DNA of 64,000 bases from Bordetella genomosp. 13 (GCF_002119665.1 NZ_CP021111.1:2480001-2544000), one strand, 5' to 3'; numbered from the stretch's first letter, positions 43,611 to 52,137 are shown. Translations and numbers: made by a program. Notes: generated by a model not told the origin, from the letters alone.

Positions 43611-43722
43611 CTTGGGCCGCCATCCCGTCCGGCGCGCGGCGCGCCCTATGAAAACCAGGCTCCGCGGGCCCGGACGAAAGCCCGACCGGCGGCCATCGCG
43701 CGTGCGGTCCTTCATGCCGCAG

Positions 43723-43739
43723 CGCACAAATCTGGTGCA
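43723..43739. promoter_or_regulatory. NtrC-type enhancer site
   Basis: GCAC at 43724-43727 and GTGC at 43735-43738, seven bases apart, form the NtrC consensus GCAC-N7-GTGC. The site's centre is about 148 bases upstream of the predicted nirB start, the usual range for an NtrC enhancer. It lies on the far side of the promoter from nirB, as expected. Confidence 0.65.
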
Positions 43740-43893
43740 CGCTGCACGCGGGAAGGCACCGCGACGGAGCATCCATGCGGATGAGACGAGACGGCGATAT
43801 CGCCCGGATGCGTCATCGCGCCGACCGGCGCGTCGTGCTAGATTGGGCGCCCAATAAGCCTGCCGGGCGGCCTCCGTGCCCGCCCACCCCGCC

Positions 43894-44739
43894 ATGAGCC
43901 GCACTTTTTCCAAGGACGAAACCCGTCGCCTGGTCACCCTCCTCGCCGAAGCCGCGCAGGCCGAAGTGCTGCCGCGCTTTCGCAACCTGTCGGCCCAGGC
44001 CATACGCGACAAGGAATCGCCGCGCGACCCCGTCACCGACGCCGACGAGGGCGCCGAACGGCACATCGCCGCGCGCCTGGCCAAGCTCTACCCCGGCTCT
44101 GTGTTCATCGGCGAAGAATCGTCCACGCGCAACCCCGCGCTGCTGAACATGCTGGTGGATGCCGACCTGGCATTCCTCGTCGATCCCGTGGACGGCACGC
44201 GCAACTTCGTGGCCGGCCTGCCGCTGTTCGGCATGATGATCGCCGTATGCCACCGCGGCGACGTGATCGCCGGCGTGATCTACGACCCCATCGGGCGCGA
44301 GGCCGCGCTGGCGGTGCGCGGCGAAGGCGCGTGGATCGAGCGCGAGGGCGCGGCGCCCCAGCCGCTGAAGGTGGCCGACCCCGTCCCGCCCGAGGACATG
44401 GACGCCATGATCGCCACGGGCGACCTGCCGCAGCCGCTGCGCGATACGGTCAATGGCAACCTGGCGAAGCTGGGCAGCACGGCATCGCTGCGCTGCGCCG
44501 CCTACGAGTACCGCATGGCGGCCTCTGGCCACTGTCACGTGCTGTTCTACAACAAGCTGACCCCGTGGGACCATGCCGCGGGCTGGCTGCTGCACCGAGA
44601 GGCCGGCGGCTATGCCGCGCATTTCGACGGCAGCCCGTACAAGCCGACGCACCGCGACGGCGGGCTGCTGCTGGCGCCCGATGCGGGAAGCTGGCATGCG
44701 GCGCGACGGGTGTTGCTGGGCGAGCAATCACCGCACTGA
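43894..44739 (+). CDS. Inositol-monophosphatase family phosphatase
   Basis: A 281-residue lithium-sensitive-type phosphatase of the IMPase/SuhB/CysQ superfamily. Metal-binding motifs are GEESS, DPVDGTRNFVAGLP and WDHAAGWLLHREAGG. Preferred substrates in the family include inositol phosphates, histidinol phosphate and PAP; none can be chosen here. ATG 43894 (MSRTFSKDE) was preferred to a GTG six codons upstream. It is divergent from nirB and shares that 428-base intergenic region. Confidence 0.9.
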   Translation: MSRTFSKDETRRLVTLLAEAAQAEVLPRFRNLSAQAIRDKESPRDPVTDADEGAERHIAARLAKLYPGSVFIGEESSTRNPALLNMLVDADLAFLVDPVDGTRNFVAGLPLFGMMIAVCHRGDVIAGVIYDPIGREAALAVRGEGAWIEREGAAPQPLKVADPVPPEDMDAMIATGDLPQPLRDTVNGNLAKLGSTASLRCAAYEYRMAASGHCHVLFYNKLTPWDHAAGWLLHREAGGYAAHFDGSPYKPTHRDGGLLLAPDAGSWHAARRVLLGEQSPH

Positions 44740-45076
44740 GTTCAACCGCCAGCCGGCCTCCGCGTTGCGCAATACCATTTGCGCACCACATCAGCCACTA
44801 ACTCGCGAACGCCCCGACGGTGGGCGAGAAGTGGCGGTTCTTCGGATAGGGGAAGGAAAGCGGAGCAGCTAGTGCGGTACAGTCGCTGAGCACCCCCCAG
44901 CCGGCGCTTGCAGCTTCGTGGCGGGCGTGTTGCGTGGCATCTCCCCCAGTCGAATCAGTTTCAAATGACGCGCCGAAGATACATTTTTCCAGATTAATAT
45001 CCTTCGCAAATCGAACTGGGACGTTTGGAGTTCGAACGCGCGCCGTACGCCCGCAAGGACCAAATAGGAATCTGTG
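44740..45076. other. Non-coding or decayed stretch before the unknown island
   Basis: No intact gene is supported here, and base composition drops below that of the neighbours. All three plus-strand frames are interrupted by stops. Short protein-like fragments remain, such as one near 45001-45111 reading IELGRLEFERAPYARKD, which hints at a degraded gene. A 7-bp inverted repeat (TGCGCAA / TTGCGCA, 44766-44785) lies near the left edge. Confidence 0.4.
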
Positions 45077-45196
45077 ATGAGTGGAAGCCTGAATCGCGTG
45101 GGGTGGCGTATCGCTGAACCGGCGCCTGAATGCACCATGCCTGAACTGATGCTCTCATCGAACCACCTGGCCGGGATGCCTGGTTTCACGGAATGA
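45077..45196 (+). CDS. Possible small ORF ahead of the unknown operon
   Basis: A 39-codon frame starting at ATG 45077 with GGAA upstream. Its TGA overlaps the next ATG as ATGA, a coupling arrangement. The product has no recognisable feature. It may be a leader peptide, the tail of a decayed gene, or chance. Confidence 0.28.
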   Translation: MSGSLNRVGWRIAEPAPECTMPELMLSSNHLAGMPGFTE

Positions 45197-45621
45197 AAGC
45201 CGAGGCCAATCACCTGGAATACTCCGGCAGCTCCCTCAAGCTGATCGTTCAAGGCGTTGAAAGAGCGTCGATGCCCGTGGGGGAGGTTGAAAAGGTCGAC
45301 GTGTGCACCATGGATGATCAAATTCATCACGGTGACGACGTATTCCATATTGTGCATGGCAAAGCCCGATTCTGGATCCTCGGCCCTACCATCGGAGTGA
45401 GCTACAGCGCTATAAAAAGCCTGCTGACAGATCACCCAAATATCCCATGCCGCGACATGGCGGTTATCTCCTTGCCTTGGCGCCTAAGAGGCTCTGCGAT
45501 ATTGGGAGTACGGCTTTTTCCGATAGCAGGATTCGGGGAGTTTCCCCTGAGCCGTTTACCCAAGATGTCCGGGAGAGAAATTGATGAATGCCGAAAAAAA
45601 CTACGTCGATTATTCCGATGA
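45193..45621 (+). CDS. Unknown small protein, paralogue A
   Basis: A 142-residue protein I do not recognise. No signal peptide or clear membrane helix. The core VDVCTMDDQIHHGDDVFHIV, followed by HGKARFWILGP, is shared with the next gene, where about half the residues are identical, so the two arose by tandem duplication. It has a longer, basic C-terminal tail than paralogue B. The 3' end overlaps the start of paralogue B by 38 bases. Lower G+C than flanking genes suggests acquisition. It may be an immunity or adaptor protein for the downstream gene, but this is conjecture. Confidence 0.72.
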   Translation: MKAEANHLEYSGSSLKLIVQGVERASMPVGEVEKVDVCTMDDQIHHGDDVFHIVHGKARFWILGPTIGVSYSAIKSLLTDHPNIPCRDMAVISLPWRLRGSAILGVRLFPIAGFGEFPLSRLPKMSGREIDECRKKLRRLFR

Positions 45622-45973
45622 TAGGCTGAAACTGGTGAGAGGAGCTATCACGCGGTCGATGCCGGCGAGCGAGATTACGCAGATCGACTTCTGCACCATG
45701 GACGACGAGATTCACCACGGCGACGAAGACTTCTACATCGTCCACGGCAAGGCCAGATTCTGGATCATGGGGCCATTCGTTGCGGGCGCCGGACGTGCCA
45801 TAGACGACCTAGTTCGGACGCACCCCGACATTCCCCGCCGCGATATGGCTGTGGAAAACATGCCGTGGAAGCTGAGAAGCCCCGGGGCGCTAGGTTTGCG
45901 CTTGTTCCCTGTCGCTGGGCTAGGAGAGTTTCTTCCGGACTATTTGCCAAGAATGCGCACCAAGGAGCAATAA
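45584..45973 (+). CDS. Unknown small protein, paralogue B
   Basis: A 129-residue relative of paralogue A, collinear over its whole length from MNAEKNYVDYS to FPVAGLGEFLPDYLPRM. Shared invariant residues include CTMDD, IHHGD, IVHGKARFWI and PCRDMAV/PRRDMAV. Start ATG 45584 has GGGAG eight bases upstream and aligns with the paralogue start. Its stop codon is followed directly by the ATG of the next gene. Function unknown. Confidence 0.78.
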   Translation: MNAEKNYVDYSDDRLKLVRGAITRSMPASEITQIDFCTMDDEIHHGDEDFYIVHGKARFWIMGPFVAGAGRAIDDLVRTHPDIPRRDMAVENMPWKLRSPGALGLRLFPVAGLGEFLPDYLPRMRTKEQ

Positions 45974-46915
45974 ATGAGCGACAGCGTGAATCCTGATACG
46001 TGCGGAGACATTCGTATTGCCGGGCAACCTCCTTCCGTCGTGCTGAATAATCAGGGCGTCGACCAATATTCGCTGCCCTTGCCCGCAGGCAATGTCGAAA
46101 CCGCGCAGAGGTTCTTGGAAGGATTGGGCGGCGATGCGATGGGAATGGGGCGCACGCTGAGCAGCATCGGCGTCAACGCGCCCGCGCTACGCGCGCAGTA
46201 CAAGCGAGAGATTGAAGGCATGGTCGCGGAACTCGAACGGCGTCTCAAGGCGGGAGAACCGAAAGAGTCCGTAGCCAGATGGGCGAGCGCGGAAAGAAAC
46301 CGCATTGTCGGCCACATGCGCGCCGTCAATAATTTCGCTACTCGCGGCATGTACACGATCCGGGACTGGGGCGAGTATGGCATCGGTGGCCGCACCTGGC
46401 CGAACATCGAGCGCCGCTACGAAGAAAAACACAAGCTAACCGGCGAGGCGATACACGACAAGATCATCAATGGCGCTCGGAAGTCGAACGAGGGCGTCAA
46501 TAAGGCCGCCATGCGTGGGGCGTCCTTCCTGAAGCACGGCGGAAGAGTTGTTCTGGTCGTCGGCATCAACATGACGGCCGCAAGGATATGGAAAGCCTCC
46601 GACGAGGAAATGCCTAGGGTGCTGTCGGAGGAACTTGGCGGATATGTGGGCGGTGGCTTAGGAGCCGGTATGGCCGCCACCGGGTGCATCATCTTCGGCG
46701 TGGCCTCCGCAGGCTGGGGGCTGCTGGCCTGCGGCGTCGTGGGAGGTTTGGCTGGCGGCATCGCCGGCAGCTATGCGGCGGAAGCCGCTGCGGACGGCAT
46801 TTTCTACACCGATGCCGATAAGCAAAGCGCGAACCATGCACAGGTACAGGTCTCCATAGAGATTCCCGCGCATCGGCTCTATCGCACCATTCCGGACACG
46901 CTTTGCCATCGCTGA
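45974..46915 (+). CDS. Unknown protein with glycine-rich hydrophobic C-terminal region
   Basis: A 313-residue protein I cannot assign. Residues 1-200 are soluble and charged, with ERRYEEKHKLTGEAIHDKII and many Arg/Glu pairs. Residues of about 215-265 are a long hydrophobic, glycine-zipper-like stretch (GGYVGGGLGAGMAATG, GVVGGLAGGIAGSYAAEAAA) that could insert in a membrane as a hairpin. No signal peptide. AAGGAG lies six bases before the ATG. The design recalls pore-forming effectors, with the two upstream paralogues as possible immunity or chaperone proteins. No secretion marker is visible, so that remains a hypothesis. Confidence 0.75.
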   Translation: MSDSVNPDTCGDIRIAGQPPSVVLNNQGVDQYSLPLPAGNVETAQRFLEGLGGDAMGMGRTLSSIGVNAPALRAQYKREIEGMVAELERRLKAGEPKESVARWASAERNRIVGHMRAVNNFATRGMYTIRDWGEYGIGGRTWPNIERRYEEKHKLTGEAIHDKIINGARKSNEGVNKAAMRGASFLKHGGRVVLVVGINMTAARIWKASDEEMPRVLSEELGGYVGGGLGAGMAATGCIIFGVASAGWGLLACGVVGGLAGGIAGSYAAEAAADGIFYTDADKQSANHAQVQVSIEIPAHRLYRTIPDTLCHR

Positions 46916-46935
46916 CCGCGCCTGAAAATGGCGCG

Positions 46936-47769
46936 TTATTTGCTTTGCACCTCGCCGAGCCGCAAAGCCTCTAAAGCGTCGGCGCACGGCTGCTCCACCT
47001 TCAACGCCAGCAAATCGTCCGCCCGCGTACGGCCCAGGTTGATCGCCGCAATGGGCCGCCCCTCGCGACTGGACTGCAGCGCGTAGCGGTACCCCGAGTG
47101 CACCATCAACGACGACCCCACCACCAGCATCGCATCGGACCGGGCCAGGGCTTCCAGTACGCGCGTCACACGGTCGCGCGGCACGGTCTCGCCGAAGAAC
47201 ACGACGTCGGGCTTGACGATGCCGCCGCAGCGCGGACAGGGCGGAACGTCGAAGGTGGAGAAATCCAATCCGTCCAGGTCGGCGTCGCCGTCCGGCGCGT
47301 CGGGCGCGTCGAAAGCCACCCATTGCGGATTGCGCGCGTACAAGGTCTGCTGCCAGGCCTCGCGCGAACCGCGCCAGTCGCATTGCATGCAGCGCACCTC
47401 GTCCAGCCGGCCGTGCAGGTCCACCACGTGGCGGCTGCCGGCGGCTTGATGCAGTCCGTCGACGTTCTGCGTGACCAGCAGCTCGACGCGGCCTTCCGCT
47501 TCCATCGCGGCCAGCGCGCGATGCGCGGCATTGGGCTGCACGTGGCCGAAGCGGCGCCAGCCCACCATGCTGCGCGCCCAGTAGCGAGCGCGCGCCGGGA
47601 CGCCGCCCATGAAGGTCTGGAAATCGATGGGCGGCTTGCGCTTCCAGGCGCCGTCGCCATCCCGGTAATCGGGAATGCCGGAACCGGTGCTGCAACCGGC
47701 GCCGGTCAGCACGAACAGCCGTGGATGGGCGTCCAGGAACGCCCGCAGATCCTGCAGCGAGGCCGGCAT
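46936..47769 (-). CDS. NAD-dependent protein deacylase, sirtuin family
   Basis: A 277-residue sirtuin. NAD-binding GAGCSTGSGIPDYRD, TQNVDGLHQAAG and the catalytic His in DLHGRLDE are present, as are two zinc pairs, CMQC and CPRC. The GCSTGSGIPDYR variant and overall layout fit the class II (SIRT4-like) group. These use NAD to remove acyl groups from lysines; some have ADP-ribosyl activity. It starts five bases after the cysE stop and is probably co-transcribed with it. Confidence 0.93.
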   Translation of the reverse strand: MPASLQDLRAFLDAHPRLFVLTGAGCSTGSGIPDYRDGDGAWKRKPPIDFQTFMGGVPARARYWARSMVGWRRFGHVQPNAAHRALAAMEAEGRVELLVTQNVDGLHQAAGSRHVVDLHGRLDEVRCMQCDWRGSREAWQQTLYARNPQWVAFDAPDAPDGDADLDGLDFSTFDVPPCPRCGGIVKPDVVFFGETVPRDRVTRVLEALARSDAMLVVGSSLMVHSGYRYALQSSREGRPIAAINLGRTRADDLLALKVEQPCADALEALRLGEVQSK

Positions 47770-47774
47770 CGGGC

Positions 47775-48722
47775 TCAGCCGCTCAGGCCGCAGTTGGGCA
47801 TGTCGCTGACCAGGCTGGCCTGCGTGACGTTGCTGCCGGGCGGCACGCTGCGCGTCAGCCACACGTTGCCGCCGATGGTCGAGCCCTTGCCGATGGTGAT
47901 GCGGCCCAGGATGGTGGCGCCGGCATAGATGACGACGTCGTCCTCGATGATCGGATGGCGCGGCAGGCCCTTTTTCAGCTCGCCGTTCTCGCCCGGCGGA
48001 AAGCGCTTGGCGCCCAGCGTGACCATCTGATAAAGCCGCACGCGGTCGCCGATGATGGCGGTCTCGCCGATGACGACGCCGGTGCCGTGGTCGATGAAGA
48101 AGCTGCGACCGATGGTGGCCCCGGGGTGGATGTCGATACCGGTGTCGGCGTGCGCGATCTCGGCCACGATGCGCGCCAGCATGGGCGCGCCCAGGCGATA
48201 CAGCACATGCGCGAGCCGGTGGTGGATCATGGCCATCACGCCCGGATAGCACAGCAGCACCTCGTCGACGCTGCGCGCGGCCGGATCTCCGTGGTAGGCC
48301 GCCGTCACGTCGAGGTCGAGCGCGCGCCGCACCATGGGCAGTTCCGCGCCGAAGGCGCGCACGATCTCGACGGCCCGCGCCAGCGTCTGCTCGGCCGTTT
48401 CGGACTCGTCGCGCTTCAGGTGCCGCAGCTCGAGGTAGACCTGGTGCAGCAAAGCGTCCAGGGCCTCGCCCGTGGTGTGCCCGACGTAGAAGTCCTCGAC
48501 CTCTTCACGCAGATCGATGGGCCCCAGCCGCATGGGAAACAGCGCGCCGCACAGCTGCCCGACGATCTGCCGCAAGCCTTCCTGCGAAGGGAACTCGCGG
48601 CCGGCGGAGGTTTCGCGAAGCCGCCCGTGGGGACCGCGCCAGTCTACGCGCGCGGCCCGCAGGCCCGAGACGATCGCATCGAGATTCCAGTGCTGCGCGG
48701 GCAGCCGCGATGCCTGGCTCAT
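47775..48722 (-). CDS. cysE: Serine O-acetyltransferase (EpsC type)
   Basis: A 315-residue serine acetyltransferase making O-acetylserine for cysteine synthesis. The C-terminal left-handed beta-helix is visible as hexapeptide repeats: IDIHPGATIGRSFFIDHGTG, IGETAIIGDRVRLYQMVTLGA, and further repeats after HPIIEDDVVIYAGATILG. Catalytic His lies in IDHGTG. The N-terminal helical domain is long, as in the EpsC/SrpH subgroup. GGAGG lies before ATG 48722. Confidence 0.92.
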   Translation of the reverse strand: MSQASRLPAQHWNLDAIVSGLRAARVDWRGPHGRLRETSAGREFPSQEGLRQIVGQLCGALFPMRLGPIDLREEVEDFYVGHTTGEALDALLHQVYLELRHLKRDESETAEQTLARAVEIVRAFGAELPMVRRALDLDVTAAYHGDPAARSVDEVLLCYPGVMAMIHHRLAHVLYRLGAPMLARIVAEIAHADTGIDIHPGATIGRSFFIDHGTGVVIGETAIIGDRVRLYQMVTLGAKRFPPGENGELKKGLPRHPIIEDDVVIYAGATILGRITIGKGSTIGGNVWLTRSVPPGSNVTQASLVSDMPNCGLSG

Positions 48723-48965
48723 CGCACGTCCCTCCGGGCGGCGGTCGCACAGGCAGGGATCCGGACGTCTACAAACATGGTGAACCTCTTGAATGACTTT
48801 AACGGCGCGCGGGCGCGCCCACCCGCCGACTGTAACCGCTGGCGCGTTGCCGGCGGGCGGTCGCCGACAGGCCGGCGGGGTCTTGCGGCGCGGCGCGCGG
48901 CCGGTGAACGCGTAGGCGTAAACCCTGACAGGGATAGCCTGGGATTTCAAGCGTATGACTATCCT

Positions 48966-48992
48966 TATAATCGAACTCAAACGAACGTTTGA
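48966..48992 (+). promoter_or_regulatory. tetR promoter and overlapping operator
   Basis: A perfect -10 TATAAT lies at 48966-48971. TCAAACG (48977-48983) and CGTTTGA (48986-48992) form a 7-bp inverted repeat two bases apart, covering the expected transcript start. A -35 is not obvious. The site lies 12 bases before the regulator's ATG, consistent with autorepression by the TetR-type protein. Confidence 0.65.
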
Positions 48993-49003
48993 ATAATCAA
49001 CCG

Positions 49004-49687
49004 ATGAAAGAACAGCCCGTTCCGCCTTCGTCCACGCGCGAGGCCATCCTGGATGCCGCCGAAGGCCTGTTCGCGCACCACGGCTACGACGGCACGTCGA
49101 TGCGCCAGCTCACCGCGGCCGCGGGGGTCAATCTGGCGGCGGTCAACTATCACTTCGGCTCGAAAGAAGCGCTGCTGCAAGATGTGTTGAAGCGCCGCCT
49201 GTCGCTGGTCAACCAGGAACGCCTGCGGGTGCTGGACAAGCTCGAGGCCGAAGCGGGCGGCAAGCCGCTCAAGCCCTCGCAGATCGTGGACGCTTTCTTC
49301 GGCACGCTGCTGCGCCTGGCCAACGATCCCGAACATGCCGGACGGCACTTCCTGCCCCTGCTCGAGCGCACCATGACCGACCCCACAGGCTTCATCCGCA
49401 CGCTGTTCGCGTCGGAATACGCCGACGTGATGGAGCGCTACCAGACCGCGCTGTTCGCCGCGCTGCCCGACGTGCCGCGCGCCGAGATCATGTGGCGCTT
49501 CCACTTCATGCTGGGCGCCACTTCGTACGCCATCATGGGCACCAGCACGCTGCGCCTGGTCACCAACTGGACCATCGACGAGACCGAGCAGCCCGACAAC
49601 CCGGCGCTGCTGTTGCCGCGCCTGATGAGCTTCCTGCTTGGCGGGCTGCGCGCGCCCCTCGCGCCGCTCGCCGCGCCATCCGGCTGA
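49004..49687 (+). CDS. TetR/AcrR-family regulator of the fad locus
   Basis: A 227-residue TetR-type repressor. The N-terminal HTH reads TREAILDAAEGLFAHHGYDG, then SMRQLTAAAGVNLAAVNYHFGSKEALLQ. The C-terminal domain is helical and would bind the ligand, probably an acyl-CoA given the downstream genes. I chose ATG 49004; a TTG five codons upstream lies within the operator. It begins the rightward fatty-acid locus, 55 bases before fadE. Confidence 0.9.
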   Translation: MKEQPVPPSSTREAILDAAEGLFAHHGYDGTSMRQLTAAAGVNLAAVNYHFGSKEALLQDVLKRRLSLVNQERLRVLDKLEAEAGGKPLKPSQIVDAFFGTLLRLANDPEHAGRHFLPLLERTMTDPTGFIRTLFASEYADVMERYQTALFAALPDVPRAEIMWRFHFMLGATSYAIMGTSTLRLVTNWTIDETEQPDNPALLLPRLMSFLLGGLRAPLAPLAAPSG

Positions 49688-49742
49688 GGCCGCGTGCTGG
49701 CGCGGCACAGCCCACATAACGATATCCGGAGACAAACACACC

Positions 49743-52109
49743 ATGACCACCGCCCTGCTGATTCTTCTTGCCGTCGCGGCAGTGCCGGCCCTGCTGCTGG
49801 GCGTGCGCCCCGTGCGGCGCGCGGTGCTCACGCGGCCGGTGTTCCGCCTCTATCGCAAGGTGCTGCCGCAGATGTCCGACACCGAGCGCGACGCGCTCGA
49901 GGCCGGCACGGTGTGGTGGGAAGGCGAGCTGTTCCGCGGCAGGCCCGACTGGAATGCGCTGCTCGCCTATCCCAAGCCGCAGCTCAGCGAGGCCGAGCAG
50001 CGCTTCCTGGATCACGAGGCGTCCGAGGCGTGCCGCATGGCCGACGATTGGGACATCACGCAGCGCCGCCACGATCTGCCGCCTGAACTGTGGAACTACC
50101 TGAAGCAAAAGGGTTTCCTGGGCATGATCATCCCGCGCGAGTACGGCGGCCTTGGCTTCTCGGCCTATGCGCATTCCGAGGTGATCGCACGCCTGTCGAC
50201 GCGCTCGTCCGCGCTGGCGGTGTCGGTGATGGTGCCCAATTCGCTGGGGCCCGCGGAACTGCTGCTGCACTACGGCACCGAGGCCCAGAAGAACCACTAC
50301 CTGCCGCGCCTGGCCAACGGCGACGAGATACCCGCCTTCGCGCTGACCAGCCCGTGGGCCGGCTCGGATGCCGCCGCCATTCCCGACCACGGCGTGGTTT
50401 GCCGTGGCATGTGGGAAGGCCGCGAGGTGCTGGGCATGCGCGTCACGTGGGACAAGCGCTACATCACGCTGGCGCCGGTGTGCACACTGCTGGGCCTGGC
50501 CTTCCGGCTGTACGACCCCGACCGCCTGCTGGGCGGCGAGATCGACATCGGCATCACCTGCGCGCTGGTGCCGCACGACCACCCCGGCGTCGAGACGGGC
50601 AGGCGCCACCAGCCGCTGGGCGCGATGTTCATGAACGGTCCCACGCGCGGCAAGGATGTCTTCATGCCGCTGGACTTCATCATCGGCGGACCCGAGCGCG
50701 CCGGCCAGGGCTGGCGCATGCTGATGGAATGCCTGGCGGCGGGCCGCTCGATCTCGCTGCCCTCTTCCAACGCGGCCATGGCCAAGTACACGGCGCGGAC
50801 CGTGGGCGCGTATGCGCGCGTGCGCAGCCAGTTCCGCGTGCCGGTGGGCCGCTTCGAAGGCGTCGAGGAAGCGCTGGCGCGCATCGGCGGCCATACCTAT
50901 CTGGCCGAAGCGGCGCGCGTGATGACCGCCGGCGCGATCGACCTGGGCGCCAAGCCTTCGGTAGTGTCGGCCATCGTCAAGTATCACGTCACCGAGCGGG
51001 CCCGGCAGGTGGTGATGGACGGCATGGACGTCATCGGCGGCAAGGGCATCTGCCTGGGGCCGTCGAACTTCCTGGGCCGGGCCTACCAGCAGGCGCCCAT
51101 CGGCATCACCGTGGAAGGCGCCAACATCCTCACGCGCAGCCTCATCATCTTCGGCCAGGGCGCCATCCGCTGTCATCCCTATGTGCTGGACGAGATGCGC
51201 GCGGCGCGGGACGGCGACCCGCGCCGCGGCCTGGACGCGTTCGACCGCGCCTTCTGGGGCCACGTGCGCTTCACCGCCGGCAATGCCGCACGCGCCGTGT
51301 GGCACGCGCTGACTGCGGGCCGCCTGGCGGGCGCGCCGGACAAGGCGGCGCCGGCCATGCAGCCCTACTACCGCAGCATGACCCGCTACGCCAGCGCCTT
51401 CTCGCTGATGGCGGACCTGTGCATGCTGCTGCTGGGCGGCAGCCTGAAGCGGCGCGAGCGTCTGTCGGCGCGGCTAGGCGACATGCTGTCGCAGCTGTAC
51501 CTGGCCAGCGCGGTGCTCAAGCGCTACGAAGACCAGGGGCGGCCCGCCGAAGACGCGCCGCTGGCGCACTGGGCAATGCAGGACGCGCTGTACCGGCTGC
51601 AGCAGGCGGCGCGCGGCGTGCTGGACAACCTGCCGCAACGCGGCATGGCGGCGCTGCTGCGCGTGGCGCTGTTTCCATGGGGCCTGCCGCAGGCCGAACC
51701 GCGCGATGCGCTGGGCCAGCAGGTGGCGCAGCTGCTGATCGCGCCGGGCGCGGCGCGCAACCGCCTCACCGCCGGCTGCTATCTGCCCGACAGTGTCGAT
51801 GAGCCGGTCGGCGCGCTGGAGCAGGCGCTGGCCGCCACCATCGCGGCCGAGCCGGCTGAGGCGCGGCTGCGCGAAGTCGAAAAGCGCGGCGCGCTGGACG
51901 GCGATCCGCGCGCCAACGTGCGCGACATGGCGGAGGCCGCGCGGTCGGCCGGCCTGCTGTCCGACGAAGACTACCGGCTGCTGCGTCAACGCGACGCATT
52001 GCGCGACCGCGTGGTGCGGGTGGACGACTTCCCGTTCGACCTGGGCGCCGAACGGGAAGCCGCCTCGACGCGGCCGGCGACGACGCAACCGCAGACGCGC
52101 GTCGCATGA
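49743..52109 (+). CDS. fadE: Acyl-CoA dehydrogenase, FadE type
   Basis: A 788-residue long acyl-CoA dehydrogenase like E. coli FadE (814). It has an N-terminal hydrophobic helix, the FAD-dehydrogenase core and a C-terminal domain of about 270 residues special to the FadE group. ALTSPWAGSDAAAIPD and the catalytic Glu458 in TVEGANILTR are visible. It introduces the 2,3 double bond in beta-oxidation. GGAG lies 12 bases before the ATG. Confidence 0.94.
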   Translation: MTTALLILLAVAAVPALLLGVRPVRRAVLTRPVFRLYRKVLPQMSDTERDALEAGTVWWEGELFRGRPDWNALLAYPKPQLSEAEQRFLDHEASEACRMADDWDITQRRHDLPPELWNYLKQKGFLGMIIPREYGGLGFSAYAHSEVIARLSTRSSALAVSVMVPNSLGPAELLLHYGTEAQKNHYLPRLANGDEIPAFALTSPWAGSDAAAIPDHGVVCRGMWEGREVLGMRVTWDKRYITLAPVCTLLGLAFRLYDPDRLLGGEIDIGITCALVPHDHPGVETGRRHQPLGAMFMNGPTRGKDVFMPLDFIIGGPERAGQGWRMLMECLAAGRSISLPSSNAAMAKYTARTVGAYARVRSQFRVPVGRFEGVEEALARIGGHTYLAEAARVMTAGAIDLGAKPSVVSAIVKYHVTERARQVVMDGMDVIGGKGICLGPSNFLGRAYQQAPIGITVEGANILTRSLIIFGQGAIRCHPYVLDEMRAARDGDPRRGLDAFDRAFWGHVRFTAGNAARAVWHALTAGRLAGAPDKAAPAMQPYYRSMTRYASAFSLMADLCMLLLGGSLKRRERLSARLGDMLSQLYLASAVLKRYEDQGRPAEDAPLAHWAMQDALYRLQQAARGVLDNLPQRGMAALLRVALFPWGLPQAEPRDALGQQVAQLLIAPGAARNRLTAGCYLPDSVDEPVGALEQALAATIAAEPAEARLREVEKRGALDGDPRANVRDMAEAARSAGLLSDEDYRLLRQRDALRDRVVRVDDFPFDLGAEREAASTRPATTQPQTRVA

Positions 52110-52137
52110 TGACGCGTCCACACCAAGGAACCGGCGC

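Noticed and set aside
44766..44785. TGCGCAA/TTGCGCA inverted repeat as an attachment site or terminator
   Set aside because: No T-run follows, and no matching repeat was found at the right edge of the low-G+C island near 46920.
44869..45435. A 188-codon minus-strand frame opposite paralogue A
   Set aside because: It is antisense to a well-supported gene with a conserved duplicate, has no ribosome site and resembles no protein I know.
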